Shown here: one piece after another, positions 5,593-9,811 of the stretch
Layout: the number at the start of each line of letters is the position of its first letter
Position numbering within the stretch: the stretch's first letter is position 1
From: JADJVL01 sp039812765
Lineage (GTDB): Bacteria > Acidobacteriota > Holophagae > Holophagales > Holophagaceae
Length of the DNA stretch: 9,811 bases
Direction: 5' to 3'
Assembly (NCBI GenBank): GCA_039812765.1
Contig: JBDIBF010000098.1
Span: 1-9,811 of the forward strand
Program-made: the position numbers and the translations under genes
The notes under the pieces: model-generated
Databases searched by the model: none
Told to the model about the DNA's origin: nothing
Seen by the model: only the letters and a program-made list of their open reading frames with translations

Positions 5593-6030
5593 TCAGTTCG
5601 GCAGGGGGCAGTCCCGCCACAGCCGCCACACGCCGTCCTTGCCCTTCTTCAGGACCTGAAGGTAGCGGCCCTTGGACGTGGTCTCCTTGCCGTCCTTGGC
5701 CACCAGGGTCATCTCGTAGCGGCCGCTGTCGAACAGGGCGTCCCCGAGCATGTGGGACTCCTCGGAGGTGATGGTCATGGCCTTCACCTTGTCGCCGGAG
5801 AAGAATCCGGTCATGAGCTCGGCGATCTCCCGGCGGCCCTTGTAGGTCTTGCCGTCCATGAAGTAGAGCCGGCCGTCCTCGGTGTACATCGAGGTCACGG
5901 CGGCGGCGTCGCCCTTCACCATGGCCGCCGCGAAGGCCTTGTTGGCCTTGTCGGCATGGGGCGAGGGCTTGGCGGGGGAGGCGGCGAGGATGGGCAGGGC
6001 GAAGGCCAGGGCAAGGCACGGGCGGCGCAT
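5593..6030 (-). CDS. Exported SnoaL/DUF4440-like (NTF2 fold) protein, 145 aa
   Basis: The frame is complete at 145 residues, with AAGGAG 5 nt before the ATG. Residues 1-17 are a signal peptide (MRRPCLALAFALPILAA). The rest fits a single NTF2-like cone. The N-terminal helix ADKANKAFAAAMVKGDAAAV (26-45) runs into MYTEDGRLYFMDGKTYKGRREI (48-69), with the T-E-D-G and G-R-x-E-I features common in SnoaL/DUF4440 proteins. Strands follow, including GRYEMTLVAKDG (103-114), GRYLQVLKKGKDGVWRLWRD (121-140) and the end CPLPN. Exported members of this fold are mostly of unknown function. No catalytic set can be assigned. It starts 75 nt after topA and is probably expressed from its own weak promoter. Confidence 0.85.
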   Translation of the reverse strand: MRRPCLALAFALPILAASPAKPSPHADKANKAFAAAMVKGDAAAVTSMYTEDGRLYFMDGKTYKGRREIAELMTGFFSGDKVKAMTITSEESHMLGDALFDSGRYEMTLVAKDGKETTSKGRYLQVLKKGKDGVWRLWRDCPLPN

Positions 6031-6051
6031 GGGGACTCCTTGGGGACGGTG

Positions 6052-6069
6052 GGGGCCATGGTAGGCCCC
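6052..6069. other. Hairpin between topA and the SnoaL-like gene
   Basis: GGGGCC (6052-6057) and GGCCCC (6064-6069) form a perfect 6-bp stem around a 6-nt loop. A second palindrome without a loop, GTCCGGCCGGAC, lies at 6090-6101 just after the topA stop. Neither is followed by a T-run, so termination after topA is possible but not shown. The first hairpin overlaps a promoter-like sequence. Confidence 0.3.
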
Positions 6070-6086
6070 GATTCCCCCTACGGCAA
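6058..6086 (-). promoter_or_regulatory. Candidate promoter of the SnoaL-like gene
   Basis: On the minus strand TTGCCG (6081-6086) and TACCAT (6058-6063) are separated by exactly 17 nt, each matching 4 of 6 bases of the sigma-70 consensus. A start of transcription near 6051 would leave a leader of about 20 nt with AAGGAG in place. The match is moderate and unverified. Confidence 0.38.
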
Positions 6087-6105
6087 CCGGTCCGGCCGGA
6101 CGGGC

Positions 6106-8622
6106 CTAGCCCATGGCCTCCTCGAACCCGCACCCCTCCTTCGGGCAGATCAGTACCTGGATGGGATCCTTCCCCCGCGGCTTGCGGGTCTTCTCGAGCA
6201 GGTAGCTGTTCCCGCACTTGGGGCAGGACCGCGGCACGGGCTTGTCCCAGGCGGTGAAGTCGCACTTGGGGTAGTTGGTGCAGCCGTAGAAGGCCTTGCC
6301 GAAGCGGGTCTTCCGCGGCGCCACGTCGCCGCCGCACTTGGGGCAGGCGAAGCCGGCGAGGATCTCCTTCTTCACGGTCTTGCAGGTGGGGTAGTCCACG
6401 CAGCAGACGAAGACGCCGTAGCGGCCGTGGCGCTTCACGAAGCCCTTGCCGCAGGTGGGGCACGTCTCCCCGGTGGGCTCGTCGGCGGGGATCGGGATGC
6501 CTTTCGGATCCGCCTTGCGGATGCCCTTGCAGGTCGGGTAGTTCGGGCAGGCCCAGAAGGGTCCCCACTGGCCCTTCCGGAGGTTCATGGGCGTGGTGCC
6601 GCAGAGCGGGCACTCCGGCGCGTCCTCGGGCTCGTCCATGGGCTCCAGGTCGGCGGTGTAGTCGCACTTCTCCGCCTCCTTCTCGGCGCCGTAGTTGGTG
6701 CAGCCGAGGAAGAGGCCGTTCCTCCCGATGCGCTTGAGCAGCGTGCCCGGGTTCTTCTTGCGGTCCCCGCACTTGGGGCACTTGTCCCCGGTGGGCACGC
6801 CGGCCTTCAGGTTCTGCATCCCGCTGCCGGCGGACTTCAGCAGCTTCTCGAAGGGGCCGTAGAAGTCCTTCAGCATCCGGGCGTAGGTGGCCTCGCCCTC
6901 CTCGATGCGGTCCAGCTTGTCCTCCAGCCCCGAGGTGTACTTCGGGTCCAGGAGGTCCTGGAAGCCCTGGATGAGCAGGTCCGTGACCACCATGCCCAGC
7001 TCCGTGGGCTTGAAGCGGCCCTCCACCTTCTTCACGTAGTCCCGGTTCTGGATGGTCTCGATGATGCTCGCGTAGGTGGAGGGGCGGCCGATGCCGTCCT
7101 CCTCCAGCTCCTTCACCAGGGTGGCCTCGTTGAAGCGCGCCGGGGGCTTGGTGAACTGCTGGTCCGTCTCCAGCTTCTCCAGCTTCAGGGCCTCGCCCAG
7201 CTTCAGGGCCGGGAGCCCCACGCTGTCCTCGTCCTCGTCGCCGTCCTGTTTCGCGCCGTCGGCGATGGCCTCGGCCTTGGTCTCCGCCGCGTCGGCGCGG
7301 TACACCGCCAGCCAGCCCGGGAAGCGCTCGATCTCGCCCTTGGCCTCGAAGGCGGCCGTCTCGCCGTTGGACAGCGCGCTTTCCGCCTCCACCAGCGTCT
7401 CGTCGAAGCGCGCCGCCTCCATCTGGCAGGCCACCGTGCGCCGCCAGATGAGGGCGTAGAGCCGGAACTGGTCGGGATCGAGGTGACCGCGGAGGCTCTC
7501 CGGCGTCCGCGCGATGTCCGTCGGCCGGATGGCCTCGTGGGCGTCCTGGGCGCCGGCCTTGCCCGTGTAGACCCGCGCCTTCGCGGGCAGGTAGTCCTTG
7601 CCGTACTTCGTCGCGATGAAGTCCCGGGTCGCCTCGATGGCCTCCGGGGCCAGGCGCGGCGAGTCCGTGCGCATGTAAGTGATGAGGCCGACGGGCCCTT
7701 CCCCGAAGTCCACGCCTTCGTACAGCCGCTGGGCGTTGGACATGGTGCGGCTCACGCCCATCTTCAGCTTCTGGGCGGCCTCCTGCTGCAGCTTCGCCGT
7801 GGTGAAGGGGGCGCCGGGATTGCGCTTCTTCTCCTTGGTCTCCAGCTTCGTCACCTTCCACGGGGCCTTGAGGATGGCGTCCCGCAGGGCGTGGGCCTCC
7901 TTCTCGTCCCGTACCCGGCGCCTGGTCTCCTTGTTGCCGAGCTGGAGGGCCTGGCCGTCCAGGCGGGTGAGGCGCATCCAGAATTCCGGGGGGGCCGCGG
8001 CGGCGAAGCGGCCCTTCAGCACCCAGTACTCCACCGGCTTGAAGGCCTGGATCTCGCGCTCGCGGTCCACGATGAGGCGCACCGCCACGCTCTGGACGCG
8101 CCCCGCGGAGAGTCCCCGGCGCACCTTGTCCCAGAGCACCTTGCTGACCTTGTAGCCCACCAGGCGGTCCAGCACCCGGCGCGCCCGCTGGGCGTCCACC
8201 AGGTCCTTGTTGATGGCCCCCGGCTTCTCCATGGCCGCGGCGATGCCCTTGGGGGTGATCTCGTTGAACATCACCCGCTTCACCGGCAGGGACTTCGGGG
8301 GCTTGATGGCCTCCAGCAGGTGCCAGGAGATGGCCTCCCCCTCGCGGTCGGGGTCCGTCGCCAGGATCAGCTCGTCGGCTTCCTTCGCGGCCTTCTTCAG
8401 CTCGGCCACCACCTTCGCCTTGGCGTCCGGGATCTCGTAGACCTCCTTGAAGCCGTTCTCCACGTCGATGACGTCCACCTTCGCGCCGCCCACCTCGATC
8501 CTCTCGTTCTTGGGCAGGTCGCGGATGTGGCCCACGGAGGCCTTCACCACGTAGCCCTTGCCCAGGTACTTGGAGATGGTCTTGGCCTTCGAGGGACTCT
8601 CGACGATGACGAGCTTGGACAA
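6106..8622 (-). CDS. topA: DNA topoisomerase I (type IA), 838 aa, TTG start
   Basis: Type IA topoisomerase, which relaxes negatively supercoiled DNA through a transient 5'-phosphotyrosine link. The Toprim domain starts KLVIVESPSKAKTI (3-16) with E8 and has the acidic triad D90-x-D92-x-E94 in ATDPDREGE. RARRVLDRLVGY (146-157) and GLSAGRVQSVAVRLI (170-184) are conserved core segments. ITYMRTDSPRL (314-324) carries the catalytic Tyr316, and AHEAIRPTD (361-369) and GIGRPSTYASIIETI (510-524) complete the core. Five C4 zinc ribbons follow: Cys 615/618/641/653, 671/674/692/698, 721/724/741/747, 760/763/781/787 and 800/803/826/831. The first has a longer last spacing. An acidic stretch (458-467, QDGDEDEDS) lies in the core. 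The TTG start (8620-8622) has GAGGAG 6 nt upstream and gives the conserved N-terminus. dprA lies just upstream, a pairing seen in many bacteria. Confidence 0.98.
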   Translation of the reverse strand: MSKLVIVESPSKAKTISKYLGKGYVVKASVGHIRDLPKNERIEVGGAKVDVIDVENGFKEVYEIPDAKAKVVAELKKAAKEADELILATDPDREGEAISWHLLEAIKPPKSLPVKRVMFNEITPKGIAAAMEKPGAINKDLVDAQRARRVLDRLVGYKVSKVLWDKVRRGLSAGRVQSVAVRLIVDREREIQAFKPVEYWVLKGRFAAAAPPEFWMRLTRLDGQALQLGNKETRRRVRDEKEAHALRDAILKAPWKVTKLETKEKKRNPGAPFTTAKLQQEAAQKLKMGVSRTMSNAQRLYEGVDFGEGPVGLITYMRTDSPRLAPEAIEATRDFIATKYGKDYLPAKARVYTGKAGAQDAHEAIRPTDIARTPESLRGHLDPDQFRLYALIWRRTVACQMEAARFDETLVEAESALSNGETAAFEAKGEIERFPGWLAVYRADAAETKAEAIADGAKQDGDEDEDSVGLPALKLGEALKLEKLETDQQFTKPPARFNEATLVKELEEDGIGRPSTYASIIETIQNRDYVKKVEGRFKPTELGMVVTDLLIQGFQDLLDPKYTSGLEDKLDRIEEGEATYARMLKDFYGPFEKLLKSAGSGMQNLKAGVPTGDKCPKCGDRKKNPGTLLKRIGRNGLFLGCTNYGAEKEAEKCDYTADLEPMDEPEDAPECPLCGTTPMNLRKGQWGPFWACPNYPTCKGIRKADPKGIPIPADEPTGETCPTCGKGFVKRHGRYGVFVCCVDYPTCKTVKKEILAGFACPKCGGDVAPRKTRFGKAFYGCTNYPKCDFTAWDKPVPRSCPKCGNSYLLEKTRKPRGKDPIQVLICPKEGCGFEEAMG

Positions 8623-8661
8623 CGGGGACTCCTCGGACGATATAGAAACCGTCGAAAACGG

Positions 8662-8692
8662 ATCATGGACCCCTCCCCCGGAACCTTGTCAA
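8662..8692 (-). promoter_or_regulatory. Candidate topA promoter
   Basis: A perfect -35 hexamer TTGACA (minus strand, 8687-8692) is followed after 19 nt by CATGAT (8662-8667), 4 of 6 matches to the -10 consensus. The start of transcription would be near 8655, giving a leader of about 33 nt ahead of the TTG start. The spacer is 2 nt longer than ideal. A looser AT-rich TATATC at 8639-8644 is too close to the ribosome binding site to be the -10. Confidence 0.45.
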
Positions 8693-8699
8693 GCGGAGG

Positions 8700-8723
8700 C
8701 CTCGCGCGTACGCACGCGCGAGG
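8700..8723 (-). terminator. Perfect 10-bp hairpin between dprA and topA
   Basis: CCTCGCGCGT (8700-8709) and ACGCGCGAGG (8714-8723) pair perfectly around the 4-nt loop ACGC. The hairpin begins 4 nt after the dprA stop codon and ends 8 nt before the TTGACA of the topA promoter. The position suggests a transcript end for dprA, but no T-run follows on the minus strand, so it may work with Rho or as a 3'-end stabiliser. Confidence 0.5.
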
Positions 8724-8727
8724 AACG

Positions 8728-9558
8728 CTAGGCAAGTCCAAGGTCTTCAAGGAGATCGGAGGGATTCCGGACGAGCCTCGCGCCATCGCGCAGCAGGGCG
8801 TTCGGCCCCTCGCTCAGGGGCTCCTCGGGCCCGCCGGGGCAGGCCCAGACCTCCTTGCCCAGGTCCGCGGCGAGGCGCGCGGTCACCAGGGAGCCCGACT
8901 TCTGGGCGGCCTCCACCACCACCACGCCCTCCGTCCAGGCGGCCAGCAGCAGGTTGCGGCGGGGGAAATGCCACTTCTCCGGTTTCGCCGAGGGCGGGAA
9001 GGGCGTGATCACGCCGCCCTTGGCCGCCATGCGGTCCATCAGGCCGCGGTGCTCCGGCGGGTAGGGATGGTCGAGGCCCGAGCCAAGGACGCCCCAGGTG
9101 GCGCCGCCCTCGGCGGCCAAGGCACCCTCGTGGCAGGCCCCGTCGATGCCCCGGGCCAGACCCGAGAGCACCGCCACGCCGGCCTCGGCGAGGGCCTTCG
9201 CCCACGTTCGGGCCCGCGCGAGCCCTATGGTCGAGGCTTTCCGGGCGCCCACCATCGCGATCCGCCGCCCGGGCGGGGGGAGCGTCCCCCGCACCCACAG
9301 GGCCACGGGGTAGGGCAGGGGTTCGAGGAAGTCCCGGGCGCCGGCGTCCGAGGGCAGCACCAGGCGGGCGCCGCGGTCCTCGGCCTCCCGCCGCCAGCGG
9401 GGCAGATCCCGGGCCAGGCCCTCGAGCTCCGCGGCCGCGCTGGGGGGCAGCTCCGCGCCCTCCCGCACCCCGGCCCAGATCGCGGCCTTGGCGGACTCGG
9501 GCCAGGGCAGCACCGCGAAGGCCAGGGCCAGCGCATCCAGGTCGGCGGGCGTTCCCAC
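8728..9558 (-). CDS. dprA: DNA processing protein DprA/Smf, 276 aa, GTG start
   Basis: DprA binds incoming single-stranded DNA and loads RecA during natural transformation, and is widespread also in bacteria not known to be competent. The Rossmann-like core is intact. YPVALWVRG (83-91) opens it, followed by MVGARKASTIGLARA (102-116), VAVLSGLARGIDGACHEGAL (128-147), GSGLDHPYPPEHRGL (159-173) and FPRRNLLLAAWTEGVVVVEA (198-217). SGSLVTARLAADLGKEVWAC (221-240), PGG (241-243) and GPNALLRDGA (251-260) complete it. At 276 residues it is short: it lacks a C-terminal winged-helix (DML1-like) domain and has only a small N-terminal region (about 80 residues). The GTG at 9556-9558 is supported by AAGGA 8 nt upstream. 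The frame has no likelier start. Confidence 0.96.
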   Translation of the reverse strand: MGTPADLDALALAFAVLPWPESAKAAIWAGVREGAELPPSAAAELEGLARDLPRWRREAEDRGARLVLPSDAGARDFLEPLPYPVALWVRGTLPPPGRRIAMVGARKASTIGLARARTWAKALAEAGVAVLSGLARGIDGACHEGALAAEGGATWGVLGSGLDHPYPPEHRGLMDRMAAKGGVITPFPPSAKPEKWHFPRRNLLLAAWTEGVVVVEAAQKSGSLVTARLAADLGKEVWACPGGPEEPLSEGPNALLRDGARLVRNPSDLLEDLGLA

Positions 9559-9569
9559 GGTTTTCGTCC

Positions 9570-9597
9570 TTGAGTTCCGGGTCGAGGCTGGTAGACT
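9570..9597 (+). promoter_or_regulatory. Candidate rpmB promoter in the dprA-rpmB divergent region
   Basis: TTGAGT (9570-9575) and TAGACT (9592-9597), spaced 16 nt, each match 4 of 6 consensus bases. The start of transcription would be near 9604, giving a leader of about 58 nt before rpmB. The core GTAGACTAAC is almost symmetrical and also reads TAGTCT on the minus strand, so it could serve dprA too, but no good -35 is visible for that direction. The leader contains an interrupted stem at about 9628-9652 just before the GAGGTG ribosome binding site. Confidence 0.45.
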
Positions 9598-9661
9598 AAC
9601 GATCTTTGGTCAGGTCCGTTCCCCGTTTTCGGTCGGGTCTCTCCCTCCACCGAGGTGCCTC

Positions 9662-9811
9662 ATGTCCCGTGAATGCGAGCTCTGCGGCAAGAAGCCCCAG
9701 TTCGGCAACAACGTCAGCCACGCCCATAACATCACCAAGCGCCGCTGGAACCCCAACCTCCAGGAGGTGCGTGCCCTGGTGAACGGCGCCCCGAAGCGCG
9801 TGCGCGTCTGC
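9662..9811 (+). CDS. rpmB: 50S ribosomal protein L28, zinc-binding form (3' end outside window)
   Basis: ATG at 9662-9664, with GAGGTG about 5 nt upstream, opens 50 codons that run off the right edge. The peptide begins MSRECELCGKKPQFGNNVSH, followed by AHNITKRRWNPNLQ and then VNGAPKRVRVC, the characteristic L28 order. C5 and C8 form the first CxxC and C50 begins the expected second pair just outside the window, so this is the zinc-ribbon (C+) form. L28 is a structural protein of the large ribosomal subunit. It is transcribed divergently from dprA. Confidence 0.96.
   Translation, partial: MSRECELCGKKPQFGNNVSHAHNITKRRWNPNLQEVRALVNGAPKRVRVC

Noticed and set aside
6090..6101. GTCCGGCCGGAC palindrome as the topA terminator
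   Set aside because: It has no loop and no T-run, and 12-bp GC palindromes are expected occasionally in DNA this rich in GC.
5576..7861. A 761-codon minus-strand frame inside topA
   Set aside because: It runs out of frame through topA and the SnoaL-like gene, and its Arg/Gly/His-rich product has none of the topoisomerase motifs present in the other frame.
5416..9573. A 1,385-codon open frame on the plus strand
   Set aside because: It lies antisense to the CBS-SnoaL-topA-dprA genes. Its product is Gly/Leu/His/Arg-rich with no motif, and it stays open only because the real genes avoid A/T in third positions.

Overview
The window is GC-rich and densely coding, and third codon positions are almost all G or C. 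Every gene except the last (rpmB) lies on the minus strand. The gene content (secreted proteins of unknown function, a zinc-type L28, a dprA-topA pair and many short single-domain genes) suggests a free-living Gram-negative-type bacterium. My guess from general familiarity is the Holophaga/Geothrix branch of Acidobacteriota. No rRNA or other decisive marker is present, so this is inference.

Layout in the direction of minus-strand transcription (right to left). The right edge holds a divergent promoter region at about 9559-9661, with rpmB (ribosomal protein L28, cut by the window end) to the right and dprA (DNA uptake/recombination mediator, GTG start) to the left. After dprA comes a perfect 10-bp hairpin, then a promoter-like TTGACA element and topA (DNA topoisomerase I, TTG start, five C4 zinc ribbons). 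Next is a run of small genes: a secreted SnoaL/NTF2-like protein, a two-CBS-domain protein, a YjaB-type GNAT acetyltransferase whose TTG start overlaps the CBS stop codon, and a 26-residue single-span membrane peptide 9 nt after the acetyltransferase.

A 221-bp gap (4349-4569) follows. It holds a short plus-strand stretch that looks like the 3' end of a lost gene. Left of it is an RDD-family membrane protein with lower third-position GC than its neighbours, coupled by an ATGA overlap to a second GNAT acetyltransferase.

The leftmost third (1-3110) encodes three exported proteins in a row: a 193-residue protein with a HEVLE zincin-like motif, then two tandem paralogues of unknown function (433 residues, and at least 299 residues cut by the window start). 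The spacers here are structured. There is a 60-nt imperfect inverted repeat at 2242-2301, a 15-bp palindrome over the ribosome binding site of the HEVLE gene, and a pair of 8-bp AT-rich direct repeats one helical turn apart upstream of it.

topA, dprA and rpmB are housekeeping genes. The exported cluster at the left is the least explained part and the best place to look for new biology. I saw no CRISPR array, tRNA, rRNA, insertion sequence or phage gene.
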